Shown: positions 9,381 to 17,428 of the stretch, piece by piece | Position numbering within the stretch: the stretch's first letter is position 1 | How the letters are laid out: every line of letters starts with the position of its first letter | Origin: Christensenella sp. UBA7703 | Lineage (GTDB): Bacteria > Bacillota > Clostridia > Christensenellales > CAG-138 | Direction of reading: 5' to 3' | Length of the DNA stretch: 64,000 nt | Assembly (NCBI GenBank): GCA_002482505.1 | Contig: DLGD01000038.1 | Coordinates: 139,387-203,386 of the forward strand | Notes under the pieces: model-generated | What the model saw: only the letters and a program-made list of their open reading frames with translations | Database searches by the model: none | Told to the model about the DNA's origin: nothing | Translations under genes and position numbers: made by a program

Positions 9381-9452
9381 CGCAACCATCCGAAAAAAAT
9401 GGACGGTCGCATTACAGCAGGTCTCCACACTGCTGCACCGCAAGCCATGCGG
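9381..9452 (-). promoter_or_regulatory. Structured 5' leader of the ABC ATPase mRNA
   Basis: Read on the minus strand, three hairpins follow one another: CCGCA/TGCGG (9452-9438), CAGCAG/CTGCTG (9435-9415), and an 11-bp stem (9411-9401 with 9391-9381) capped by a T-rich loop and containing three G-U pairs that only work on the minus-strand RNA. A short GGCG/CGCC stem is closer to the ATG. Short open frames lie inside. Function is not assigned. Confidence 0.5.
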
Positions 9453-9539
9453 ATGGGTATCCCTCCTTTTATTTAGCGTCGCGGTGAATAAGAAGTGGAG
9501 TAAGCCCCGCGCGCCGGAATACAGAGAAATGCTTCTTAT

Positions 9540-9568
9540 ATTATTGCAGACGGTGCGTGTTTTCGCAA
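9540..9568 (-). promoter_or_regulatory. Candidate promoter for the ABC ATPase gene
   Basis: On the minus strand, TTGCGA (9568-9563), 17-base spacer, AATAAT (9545-9540). This would give a leader of about 195 nt. Confidence 0.5.
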
Positions 9569-9672
9569 CACTTAAATCGCAAAACGTGTTTAGAGAAAAA
9601 ACACGCGGGCGGGCGAATCCACCACACCTGACGAACCTTCAAGCTCTTTTTGCTATAAATTCCGTTTCGGGC

Positions 9673-9701
9673 TTGACTTAGCACCACGTATGTGGTATAT
9701 T
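9673..9701 (+). promoter_or_regulatory. Promoter of the initiator tRNA gene
   Basis: TTGACT (9673-9678), a 17-base spacer and TATATT (9696-9701), with the tRNA starting 28 bases downstream. Confidence 0.85.
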
Positions 9702-9728
9702 ACTTTTTGCACGTCGAAAGACGAATAT

Positions 9729-9804
<76 letters not shown>

Positions 9805-9810
9805 AATAAG

Positions 9811-9834
9811 AACCGCCCAATTCGGGCGGTTTTT
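9811..9834 (+). terminator. Terminator of the tRNA-Met gene
   Basis: AACCGCCC (9811-9818) pairs with GGGCGGTT (9824-9831), followed by a T-run. Confidence 0.9.
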
Positions 9835-9967
9835 GCGTATCTTGAGAATCGTTATCGTGCACAGAAATAGCTTAAAACCTACTATCTGATGTTTATTTGT
9901 TGTTTGTCTGGATGTTAGATGGATGAGGATTGCTTGAGATTATCAATGGTTCCGACGTTTTGATTAA

Positions 9968-10630
9968 TTAGTGATATAATAGCGACACAAGCTTTCTGTT
10001 GTTCTTATCGAATTCTATTAATCCTTCATTTCTCATTTTCGCTAATTCTCTGGAGAGAGAAGTTCTTTGCACTCCAATTCTCTCCGCCAGTGCTTTTTTC
10101 GATATTGTTAATTTTATCGTACTCGATTCCTGCTTCTTGCTTTCATAATCCAGGTAACTAATGATACATTCACGTATTGTTCGGTTCACATAGTGCTTGA
10201 TTCTATCCCCAAGAATAACCGAATGATCCGATATATACGCAAGATAACTTTTCAAAAAATCGAGGCTACTAGCAAATAGATAAAATAGCTGTCTCTTGCT
10301 TATCTCGAGTATGATTGTTGGTTTCTTTGCGGTTACAGTCATTGGATAGCATGGATTTTTTGAGAATAACAAATTGCCACCAAGAATATCGCCATCAAAG
10401 AATTCCGCAATTGTCATGAGTTTACCAGACTCATCTATGCGCTCGACCGCCACTTCTCCTGAGAGGATAATTTCAAGATTCTCGCAAATATCACCCACAA
10501 AGTGGACGATGTTATTTCTTTCGTACGAATTCACTTTGTTGCCCTTTGCCTGCAATAATGACTCGAGTTGATTCGCGTCGAAGGATTTTACAAGATCAAT
10601 CTGCTTTAATAGATCTAGAATGTTTTTCAT
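9968..10630 (-). CDS. Crp/Fnr-family transcriptional regulator
   Basis: A 220-residue regulator with an N-terminal cyclic-nucleotide-type beta barrel (about 15-120), a long dimer helix, and a C-terminal winged helix (SKKALAERIGVQRTSLSREL, about 168-187). Its three cysteines are not arranged like the N-terminal iron-sulfur cluster of FNR, so the sensed signal may differ (redox, NO or a ligand). The ATG at 10630 has GGAGG five bases upstream. It is divergent from the polyferredoxin gene, with a perfect palindrome between them that it probably binds. Confidence 0.88.
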   Translation of the reverse strand: MKNILDLLKQIDLVKSFDANQLESLLQAKGNKVNSYERNNIVHFVGDICENLEIILSGEVAVERIDESGKLMTIAEFFDGDILGGNLLFSKNPCYPMTVTAKKPTIILEISKRQLFYLFASSLDFLKSYLAYISDHSVILGDRIKHYVNRTIRECIISYLDYESKKQESSTIKLTISKKALAERIGVQRTSLSRELAKMRNEGLIEFDKNNRKLVSLLYH

Positions 10631-10642
10631 AGCAACCTCCAA

Positions 10643-10664
10643 TAGTGTTACATTAGTAACACTA
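10643..10664. promoter_or_regulatory. Crp/Fnr-type operator
   Basis: Perfect inverted repeat TAGTGTTAC (10643-10651)/GTAACACTA (10656-10664) around ATTA. Its centre lies about 41 bases before the start site predicted from the -10 box at 10683-10688, the usual place for class II activation. Confidence 0.75.
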
Positions 10665-10682
10665 TATTTCTCATTCTATCTC

Positions 10683-10688
10683 TATAAT
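10683..10688 (+). promoter_or_regulatory. -10 box of the polyferredoxin gene
   Basis: A perfect TATAAT without a recognisable -35 (CACTAT in that place). A missing -35 together with the operator at about -41 suggests the promoter depends on an activator. Confidence 0.7.
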
Positions 10689-10718
10689 GAAATGAGATCA
10701 ATAGGAGGTTTTGCTATC

Positions 10719-11342
10719 ATGAAATATTTAATTACAAGTGTAAGAGTTCTATTTCTTGTTTTGTTCCTGTTCCTTCTGGCAAACGGAAAGGTTGTCATAT
10801 GGTTGATTCTATTTGGGGTTAGCCTGATTGCCGCACTCATTTTCGGCAGAGTTTATTGTGGATATGCTTGCCCAATGAATACTGTGATGATACCTGTGGA
10901 GTGGCTATCAAAAAAACTAAAATTTCAAACCGCGAACGCGCCTAAGTGGCTGAAAAATGGATACTTTACGTGGATCTCACTCGGTGTCAGTATTGTTGTT
11001 ATGATGGTATCAAAGAAAGTCTTGCATCGCGACTTGCCGGTCCTTCCTTTCTGGGTGGTCGTATCCGTTCTTGTTACTCTGAGATATAAGCCAGAAGTGT
11101 TCCATGACCTTATCTGTCCATTTGGTGCGATGCAGAAGATATTTGGCCGATTCGCCAAGATATCCGAGAAAGTAGACAGAGATGCTTGTATTGGATGCAA
11201 AAAATGCGAAAAAATATGCCCCTCTAGCGCGATCATCGTGAATCATGAGGATAAAAAAGCGTTTATAACTACTGCGCTATGTCATCAATGCACGAACTGT
11301 CAACAAGTTTGTCCAACGCATGCCATTCGCTATAGAAAATGA
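10719..11342 (+). CDS. 4Fe-4S polyferredoxin-type membrane protein (NapH/CcoG-like)
   Basis: A 207-residue inner-membrane electron-transfer protein. Residues 7-45 are membrane-spanning and end in the CGYACPMN motif (Cys47, Cys51). A second segment is followed by CPFGAMQ, and the C-terminus carries two 4Fe-4S motifs, CIGCKKCEKICP (about 155-166) and CHQCTNCQQVCP (about 187-198). Such proteins pass electrons between the membrane and soluble reductases. The ATG at 10719 has GGAGG upstream; the longer upstream frame crosses the promoter. Expression is probably switched on by the divergent Crp/Fnr regulator. Confidence 0.85.
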   Translation: MKYLITSVRVLFLVLFLFLLANGKVVIWLILFGVSLIAALIFGRVYCGYACPMNTVMIPVEWLSKKLKFQTANAPKWLKNGYFTWISLGVSIVVMMVSKKVLHRDLPVLPFWVVVSVLVTLRYKPEVFHDLICPFGAMQKIFGRFAKISEKVDRDACIGCKKCEKICPSSAIIVNHEDKKAFITTALCHQCTNCQQVCPTHAIRYRK

Positions 11343-11611
11343 ATTGCGCTCTTATATTATTCCTTTTATCGCGCGCTCAATAATGGAAAAGACGGCATTT
11401 AAGTATTTATACTGTGGCATGCCCGCTTCTCGAAATTGTGAAGCTGTCTACTGTGCTCTGCTTTTCATCATAAACTGCCATGTACGTTCTTTCGTACATT
11501 AAGAAAGATGAAGAAAGCGAATCTTTTGATTCCATTTTGGGAGAAAAGCGGTCAAGACCCGAAGAGACGTGTTTAGTAAGTTATTGTGCCTTGTATTGTC
11601 TAGTCTGGTCA
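11343..11611. other. Intergenic stretch, nothing recognised
   Basis: Between the polyferredoxin gene and the flavodiiron terminator I see no convincing gene, RNA or repeat. A 60-codon frame at 11320-11502 overlaps the end of the polyferredoxin gene and lacks a ribosome site. Confidence 0.6.
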
Positions 11612-11646
11612 AACAAGCAGCTCTACCCTAGCGGATAGAGCTGCTT
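11612..11646 (-). terminator. Terminator of the flavodiiron cluster
   Basis: Perfect 11-bp stem AAGCAGCTCTA (11615-11625)/TAGAGCTGCTT (11636-11646) with a 10-nt loop and a short T-rich tail on the minus strand, just after the flavodiiron gene. Confidence 0.8.
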
Positions 11647-11657
11647 AATCTCTTATG

Positions 11658-12845
11658 TTACCTTTTTGCTATCGCTCTGCCAAATGTAACTGCCTCAGCT
11701 CTTGAATTGGTATCCGCATTCCACTGGACTCTAAAACCGTCATTTAGAACTTCGAAACCAGCAGATACCAACATATCGTTCAGTGTCTTAACAGACTCGC
11801 CACTCCAGCCATAACAGCCAAACGCGGCTGCTTTCTTGCCTTTGAATTTCAACTCTTTAACTAGATGCAGGAAACCTGCCACTGAGTGCAGAATGCTATT
11901 TGACACGGTGGGCGATCCGATTAATACCGTCTTGGATCTGAAAACCTCCGTAATCAAGTCGTTTTCATCGCTTTTCGCAATATTGTGGACTTTCACTATC
12001 ACATCAGAATCTTCCATCGAAATCCCTTCGGCTATCGCTTCCGCCAGGGCTTTTGTCCCATTCCACATGGTGTCATATAGGATTGTGATCTGATTCTCTT
12101 GATAATCATTTGCCCACAGTGCGTATTTTTCGACAATTTGCGTTGGATTTTCTCTCCAAATTACGCCATGGCTTGTCGCAATCATGTCGATCGGCAGATT
12201 CAAAGCGAGCACTTCGCCTAGTTTCTTCCTCAAGATAGCGCTAAACGGCGTTAAAATATTCGCATAATATTTGATCGACTCACTGAGTAGAATGCATTGA
12301 TCGACTTGATCATTAAACGGCTTATCCGTAGCCAAATGCTGTCCGAAAGCATCGTTGCTAAACAGGATACTATCCATGGTTAAATAGGTCGCCATGCTAT
12401 CCGGCCAATGCAGCATCGGCATTTCGACAAATATGAGCTGCTTCCCATTTCCGATATCGATGGCATCTCCTGTCTTAACAACATGAAAATCCCAGTCTTG
12501 ATGGTACTGCCCTTTCAGCGACTTTACAGCGTTTGCCGTACAATAAATTGGCGTATTTGGAATGCGTTTCATGAGCGCGGGTAGCGCTCCGCTATGGTCA
12601 ACTTCACCATGATTCGCAATGATAATATCAATTTGATCCAGATCGATTTCTCTTGCAAGGTTTCCAACAAACTCTTCGGCAAATGGCATCCAAACAGTGT
12701 CGATTAGAACAGTTTTCTCTTCCTGAATCAAGTAAGAATTATAGGTCGATCCATGATGTGTTGAATACTCGTCGCCATGGAATTTCTGAAGTTCCCAATC
12801 TACAACACCTACCCAATACACGTTGTTCTTCACTAATTTTCTCAT
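11658..12845 (-). CDS. Flavodiiron protein (A-type flavoprotein, O2/NO reductase)
   Basis: 395 residues: a metallo-beta-lactamase-like diiron domain with the HGEVDH ligand motif (79-84), then a flavodoxin-like FMN domain from about residue 253 (ITILYDTMWNGTKAL). These cytoplasmic enzymes reduce oxygen to water or nitric oxide to nitrous oxide in anaerobes, fed by rubredoxin or similar carriers; substrate preference cannot be told from sequence. It lies 18 bases after a hemerythrin gene in a run of four same-strand genes, which supports a role in oxygen or NO defence. Confidence 0.92.
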   Translation of the reverse strand: MRKLVKNNVYWVGVVDWELQKFHGDEYSTHHGSTYNSYLIQEEKTVLIDTVWMPFAEEFVGNLAREIDLDQIDIIIANHGEVDHSGALPALMKRIPNTPIYCTANAVKSLKGQYHQDWDFHVVKTGDAIDIGNGKQLIFVEMPMLHWPDSMATYLTMDSILFSNDAFGQHLATDKPFNDQVDQCILLSESIKYYANILTPFSAILRKKLGEVLALNLPIDMIATSHGVIWRENPTQIVEKYALWANDYQENQITILYDTMWNGTKALAEAIAEGISMEDSDVIVKVHNIAKSDENDLITEVFRSKTVLIGSPTVSNSILHSVAGFLHLVKELKFKGKKAAAFGCYGWSGESVKTLNDMLVSAGFEVLNDGFRVQWNADTNSRAEAVTFGRAIAKR

Positions 12846-12863
12846 TTTTTATTTCCCTTCAAT

Positions 12864-13406
12864 TTATTCGACGCCGAATGCTTCCGCCCAAACATCAATC
12901 ATGGAGTGCAGTTTCTCATGGACACCGTGCCCGATCACGGATTCTTCGTGATGCTCAAATTGCTCAAAAAGAGCATCCTGATCCTTTTCTTTAATGATTT
13001 GATCAGCCATGCGGAAAAGAATGCTGTTTTCTTTATCGATATGTTGACGTAATAGGTCCCGATATTTCACCGCAGCATCATGGAACGCTATCAAATCGTT
13101 TCCTTCAAGAGCATGGCTCATGTGCGCAATATATCCCCTGCCGCGCACATGTTCTTCCAGCATAACGCCAATAGGACCTCCTTCGTTCGCGATACCCTGT
13201 CGAACCATTTCTTGAAACAGATAGAGTTCCTCTTTCCCATGATGACATTTATCCGCGAAAATTTGGAGAAAGTAAACGAACTCTCCATAATATTGAAGCA
13301 TGGTTTCTTTGCTTTGTTCTTTCGATTGCATCATTTTGTCAAGAATTTGCAGAACAAATAGAATTGCGTCATGCTCATTCCGGAGATCTTGAGTCGCTTT
13401 GCCCAT
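12864..13406 (-). CDS. Hemerythrin-like diiron protein
   Basis: A 180-residue four-helix protein with the iron-ligand pattern of hemerythrin HHE domains: NEHDAIL near the N-terminus, CHHGKEE in helix 2, EEHVRGRGY in helix 3, and HIDKENSILF in helix 4. Such proteins bind oxygen, NO or iron. GGAGG precedes the ATG. It sits between a cupin and a flavodiiron gene, so delivering or scavenging O2/NO for the latter is a reasonable inference. Confidence 0.88.
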   Translation of the reverse strand: MGKATQDLRNEHDAILFVLQILDKMMQSKEQSKETMLQYYGEFVYFLQIFADKCHHGKEELYLFQEMVRQGIANEGGPIGVMLEEHVRGRGYIAHMSHALEGNDLIAFHDAAVKYRDLLRQHIDKENSILFRMADQIIKEKDQDALFEQFEHHEESVIGHGVHEKLHSMIDVWAEAFGVE

Positions 13407-13449
13407 ACCGTTACCTCCAATTTAATTTTAATGATATCATCCGACATCC

Positions 13450-13764
13450 TTAGTTCTTTGGGGCGGGTGCTTTCACGATGATCAGTTCTAAAGTATCTGT
13501 GTGCAGATTTTTCACATTCATTTTCGTCTGATACGGAATTTTGAGGAGACTCCCGGCGCCGTACATGTGAACATCCTGATCGTTGAGTTGAATTGATAGT
13601 TGTCCCCGGAGGATAGTCATATATACATTTGAATTGGAATAGTGCTCCGGAAGTCCTTCGTTCTGTCGGAACACCATGTGCAGGTAATGTATGTTTTCAT
13701 CTTGAACCACTCGTTCGATTGCTTTCTCATCGCCTCTTGATAGCTGGAACGCCTCTTCAACCAT
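13450..13764 (-). CDS. Small cupin-domain protein
   Basis: 104 residues forming one cupin barrel: the first half carries EGLPEHYSNSNVYMTILRGQL and the second GAGSLLKIPYQTKMNV. The second motif lacks the usual histidine, so metal binding may be reduced. A GGGGAG site precedes the ATG. It lies 61 bases after a PAS-GGDEF gene and 43 bases before the hemerythrin gene, probably in one transcript. The ligand is unknown. Confidence 0.8.
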   Translation of the reverse strand: MVEEAFQLSRGDEKAIERVVQDENIHYLHMVFRQNEGLPEHYSNSNVYMTILRGQLSIQLNDQDVHMYGAGSLLKIPYQTKMNVKNLHTDTLELIIVKAPAPKN

Positions 13765-13825
13765 TGCTCTTACTCCCCTTTATTATTGTTTTTTATTTTC
13801 GTATTATTCCTTACAATCAATGAAA

Positions 13826-14725
13826 TCACAGCCCAAAAACTGTGTTGCGCTTTTGTTTCGCTAAATAGAGATTCTTATCCGCTCGCTTGATCAGCGCATC
13901 GACTTCTTCATCGGGAGCATTATCGCAGCAAGCCAATCCAACGCTGATCGATACCGAAATCGGGATATGATCGCACTTCATTCGGCTGCTAACAATATGA
14001 AACCGAAGACGTTCTCCGATTTCCTGCGCTATCTGCTTCGTTGTCTTGGGCAACAGAATGATAAATTCATCTCCGCCATATCTTCCCAAAGTGTCGTATG
14101 GTCTTAGTTTTTCACCTAGCAGCGATGCCACAGTTTTTAATACTTCGTCACCGCAAGCATGGCTCATAGTGTCGTTGATCCTTTTAAAATGGTCGATGTC
14201 TAACAATAAAATGCTGAAAGGATCGGCTTCACGTCTGGAACGAGATAGCTCTTCATGAAGTTTGCTCATAAAGGCGCGGCGATTCAGTGTTCCCGTCAGG
14301 TAGTCATACATTGCAAAATAGTTCGATTCTTCCTGTGCTCTGCGGGAAGCATCCTCGGCAGCTTTGATTGATGTCATATCACGAAGAATAATTACGGTCC
14401 AAATATCTCCGATCTCATCTTGGAAGATAGCGGAGGCACATTCCGTTGGAAAAACGCTGCTATCTTTCCTGATGAAATTCAGTTCTACCCGAACTCTGCC
14501 TTTCGTTGCACGCTCCTCTAGCGCAGGTGCCAATCTGGGATCTGACAAATCAACCAAACCGGATCGTCCCAAAGTGCATATCTCTTCTTCCGATCGTTGA
14601 AACATTTCGCACGCAGCCGGATTCGCGCGGTATACATGTCCATCCGGGTTGGTTAACAAAAGAGCATCATTGCTGTTTTCAAAAAGGAACCGGTATACTT
14701 CGCTTTTGACTAACTTGTCCATCAT
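13826..14725 (-). CDS. PAS-GGDEF diguanylate cyclase
   Basis: 299 residues: a PAS sensor domain (about 10-125, NSNDALLLTNPDGHVYRANP) and a GGDEF domain (about 150-299). The active site RYGGDEF is intact, and an RPYD inhibitory (I-site) motif lies five residues before it, so the enzyme should make cyclic di-GMP and be product-inhibited. There is no membrane segment, so it is cytoplasmic. The ATG at 14725 follows GGAGG. It is first in a same-strand set with cupin, hemerythrin and flavodiiron genes, suggesting the PAS domain responds to oxygen or redox. Confidence 0.87.
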   Translation of the reverse strand: MMDKLVKSEVYRFLFENSNDALLLTNPDGHVYRANPAACEMFQRSEEEICTLGRSGLVDLSDPRLAPALEERATKGRVRVELNFIRKDSSVFPTECASAIFQDEIGDIWTVIILRDMTSIKAAEDASRRAQEESNYFAMYDYLTGTLNRRAFMSKLHEELSRSRREADPFSILLLDIDHFKRINDTMSHACGDEVLKTVASLLGEKLRPYDTLGRYGGDEFIILLPKTTKQIAQEIGERLRFHIVSSRMKCDHIPISVSISVGLACCDNAPDEEVDALIKRADKNLYLAKQKRNTVFGL

Positions 14726-14860
14726 GTTAACCCTCCATATTTTCCAAGAAGAGCCTCGCAAGCGAAAACACTACGACTTATATCTGGACTCCCGTGTCAA
14801 CTGCCGACACAATTTGATTCTTCTCGTACTTCTTTGCACAAGTTTTTACGAATATTCTGG

Positions 14861-14879
14861 TTATGTGGGATTCACATAA
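14861..14879. repeat. Inverted repeat beside the integrase end
   Basis: TTATGTG (14861-14867) and CACATAA (14873-14879) around five bases. It lies upstream of the PAS-GGDEF gene and 30 bases beyond the integrase stop, so it could be an operator for the former or part of the attachment region. Confidence 0.4.
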
Positions 14880-14908
14880 TATAATTCTAGATTCTAAGGT
14901 TAAGGAAG

Positions 14909-16288
14909 TCAACGAGTGTATTCGCTTTGTTTGACGATATTCTCCAACACCTCCGCCGCCTTCTCATCCGCCGTCCTGATCGCATGCGAGTAGATGTTCG
15001 CTGTTGTCGAAGTTTGTGCATGCCCCGCCCTATAGCTCACCGTTTTCAACGGAATCCCCGCCGCGAGGAGCAACGTAATATTCGTGTGCCGCAAAGAATG
15101 AATCGAAATCTGCGGCAGATCGGTGCGCGAAATGAAATCGTGGAACCAACCCGTTATGCTGTCCGGGTGGACCGGTGTACCGTCGTCCTGCGCAAAAATC
15201 CGGTCACTGTCAACCCAGCGATCACCCATCGCAATGCGTTTCTTGCGTTGCCATTTGCGATGCTCCTTTAAAAGTTCAAACGCCTGCTCCGGCAGTTTGA
15301 TCGAGCGAACCGAGGAATCCGTCTTGGTACCTTTTGTAAAGACACCCTTCTCTGGCAGGTATTGCGATGTCCGGCAAACCGAGATCATATTGCTTTTGAA
15401 GTCGATATCCTTCCATTCGAGGCCGCAAAGTTCACCGCGCCGTACGCCACTGAGTAAAAAGAACCGAATCATCACCTGGTTCTGGTATGGTTCGTTATCG
15501 AGCAGGCGAAGAAGCGTCGCCGTCTGCTCTTCATCAAGATACTTGGCTTCCTTGCGCTCGAACTTCGGTGGTTTCACACGTCGCGTAGGATTATCCGGAA
15601 TGACCTGCCAGAATACCGCTTGGTTCAGGATCGACGAGATCAGCCGGTGATGGTGGTTGATCGTCTTTCCCGCCAGCTGGTGCACCGGCTTTGTCGATTC
15701 AATGCCTTCCTCGAAGGAAACGCCAAGAATATCGCAGGCAGCCTGCGCAATACGAACGTCCACTCCCTGCCCTCGAATCAGGCGGTACATCGTATTCACA
15801 TGGCACTCCGCTTCATCTGCCAATGTCTGGCGTGTCATGCCGGATTTTTGAAACATAGAAAGCAAGCGGGGCGTCGCCTTAAACGACACCCCGCTTTGAT
15901 TTTTCGTATTCTGTAGACTAGCGTAGAACGCCATCAGATGATGTGGTTGCAGCTTGTCCAGCCGGATATACCCGATCGCCGGGAGGATGCGTCTGAGCAG
16001 TTCCTCATATCGAACGAGCGTCTTGGGCGCAAGATTCGGCTCAGCGTAATCGCGTTTCCAACGCTCGACGAATTCTGCAAACGTCACATGCCCATCCAGC
16101 ACCTGACCCGTGCGCACCCTGCGTTCGAACAGCACCGCTTGTGTGTTCAGCGCTTCCTTAATCTGCCGCTTGGTCATGCCGGGATCGGGTCTCCATGTCA
16201 TGGTTTTGCGCTTTTGCCGTCCATCAAGGCCGTACCCCTCGCTGACCATGATCATGTAGCCACCGTTTCGTTCCAGTATGGTTGCCAT
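14909..16288 (-). CDS. int: Tyrosine integrase with an inserted helix-turn-helix segment
   Basis: A 459-residue phage integrase. The catalytic residues are all present: Arg283 (GVRRGE), Lys322 region, His397-x-x-Arg400 (HSLR), His423 (GHA) and Tyr433 (NIYSH). An N-terminal Arm-binding domain covers about 1-60 and a core-binding SAM-like domain begins at about 68. Between about 135 and 200 that domain is interrupted by a Cro-like stretch, MTRQTLADEAECHVNTMYRL, which reads as a helix-turn-helix. A GGGAGG site precedes the ATG. It should insert and excise the phage at the left end of the element. Confidence 0.92.
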   Translation of the reverse strand: MATILERNGGYMIMVSEGYGLDGRQKRKTMTWRPDPGMTKRQIKEALNTQAVLFERRVRTGQVLDGHVTFAEFVERWKRDYAEPNLAPKTLVRYEELLRRILPAIGYIRLDKLQPHHLMAFYASLQNTKNQSGVSFKATPRLLSMFQKSGMTRQTLADEAECHVNTMYRLIRGQGVDVRIAQAACDILGVSFEEGIESTKPVHQLAGKTINHHHRLISSILNQAVFWQVIPDNPTRRVKPPKFERKEAKYLDEEQTATLLRLLDNEPYQNQVMIRFFLLSGVRRGELCGLEWKDIDFKSNMISVCRTSQYLPEKGVFTKGTKTDSSVRSIKLPEQAFELLKEHRKWQRKKRIAMGDRWVDSDRIFAQDDGTPVHPDSITGWFHDFISRTDLPQISIHSLRHTNITLLLAAGIPLKTVSYRAGHAQTSTTANIYSHAIRTADEKAAEVLENIVKQSEYTR

Positions 16289-16376
16289 TTTGCATCCTCC
16301 CTTCGTTTCGTAGTCTGTATATTCGCTCAGGTCGAACCGACTATCAAGTCTTATTTTTGATGTTTACGAAGAAATA

Positions 16377-16601
16377 TCAGGCGTTGCCCTGAGCAACTTT
16401 TCTCAGGTGCTCAATGAGTAAATCAACATCGACCAGATATTTCTTGCCGCACTTCATGCGCGGTACTGCGCCCGAAACAATCAGGCAGCGCACATAGTTG
16501 GCGGTAAATGCGGTTTCTGGATCCGCTTCCTTAATGCAGGCATACGCTTCCGTTAGCGTTCTCATACGCGGCAAACGGAGAACCGCTCCATGTTCCTCCA
16601 T
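16377..16601 (-). CDS. Excisionase-like small DNA-binding protein
   Basis: 74 residues with a single compact winged-helix-like domain (TLTEAYACIKEADPETAFTA, then VPRMKCGKKYLVDVDLLIEHL), the pattern of excisionase-type proteins in clostridial prophages. AAGGAGG precedes the ATG and overlaps the end of the holin gene. It lies between the lysis genes and the integrase, matching a role in directing excision; function as Xis is inferred from position and fold. Confidence 0.7.
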   Translation of the reverse strand: MEEHGAVLRLPRMRTLTEAYACIKEADPETAFTANYVRCLIVSGAVPRMKCGKKYLVDVDLLIEHLRKVAQGNA

Positions 16602-16604
16602 GGA

Positions 16605-17090
16605 CTAGTCCTCCTTCATTTTGCCGATTAGTTGTTCCGCAGTACCCGTGATCAACGCAGAGATATCGACTTGCGCTGCGGTCAGCACATCCATCGCCGA
16701 AGCGGAGAGCTTCGCAGTGGTCTTCTCGTAGAGCAGTTGTCCAAGCTTTGCGATCTCATCCGTAGTCAGTTTACCGTCCTTGCTCGCGGCCTTCATGCCA
16801 TCCACGACAGTCTGCTTCAGTTCGCCGACCGTGATCTGCGCCAGTTTAATCAGCTCCTGCTGCGCATGGTTCACGGTGTCCAGTTGCGTTGCCTTGCCAA
16901 GCTTCGCGGTCAGCCATGCACCAAACACGCCGATCAGTGCAATAAAAAACGCCGCGGCGATGTTCACGGCGTTCTCGATCAGGATGTTAGCTACGGTAGC
17001 GTCTACGCTCCCACCGGTATCCGCCAGCGCGGCGGCGGGTATCGCGAGCATTAGGAAAGCGACCAGTACGAGAATCAGTTTCTTTTTCAT
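16605..17090 (-). CDS. Phage holin, LLH-type
   Basis: 161 residues: a signal-like hydrophobic N-terminus (residues 5-23, ending AALADTGG), one strong membrane segment at about 43-62 (AAAFFIALIGVFGAWLTAKLG), then a long soluble helical tail rich in Lys, Glu and Ala. This layout fits LLH-family holins. It lies two genes from the endolysin, so it likely makes the membrane hole that releases the lysin. Confidence 0.75.
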   Translation of the reverse strand: MKKKLILVLVAFLMLAIPAAALADTGGSVDATVANILIENAVNIAAAFFIALIGVFGAWLTAKLGKATQLDTVNHAQQELIKLAQITVGELKQTVVDGMKAASKDGKLTTDEIAKLGQLLYEKTTAKLSASAMDVLTAAQVDISALITGTAEQLIGKMKED

Positions 17091-17108
17091 TGTTTGTTTC
17101 TCCTTCTT

Positions 17109-17411
17109 TTATATAGATGTAGCCTGCTCCGAAGCAAGCTCGTGGACAAAATCTTCATATTCTTCTTGCGCGGTTTTCGCTTTGTCGCGCGCGGTCTTCA
17201 TTTCGCCATTCGTTTCGCCGCGCTCTACGGCAATACAGGTCGCAAGCGAAAGCGACAGACTCGCATCCTGCATCTTCATGGCGAGCTTTGATTCTTTTGC
17301 GCGAATTGCGGCTCGCTTTTCTGTTTGTTTTCGGTCGCGCGTCATACGCACTTGCAGCCATACGACTAGCAGCGCGAACACGCCCGATATGATCTCACCG
17401 ATGTATTCCAT
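17109..17411 (-). CDS. Small membrane protein of the lysis module
   Basis: 100 residues with one N-terminal membrane segment (about 5-22) followed by a highly charged helix likely to form a coiled coil (MTRDRKQTEKRAAIRAKESK). Placed between endolysin and holin, it may be a second holin, antiholin or spanin-like helper; the family is not recognised. Confidence 0.6.
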   Translation of the reverse strand: MEYIGEIISGVFALLVVWLQVRMTRDRKQTEKRAAIRAKESKLAMKMQDASLSLSLATCIAVERGETNGEMKTARDKAKTAQEEYEDFVHELASEQATSI

Positions 17412-17428
17412 ATCCGTTCCTCTCCGTT

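Noticed and set aside
8253..9476. 407-codon plus-strand frame opposite the ABC ATPase
   Set aside because: Antisense shadow; the opposite strand encodes a full-length ABC ATPase with all motifs.
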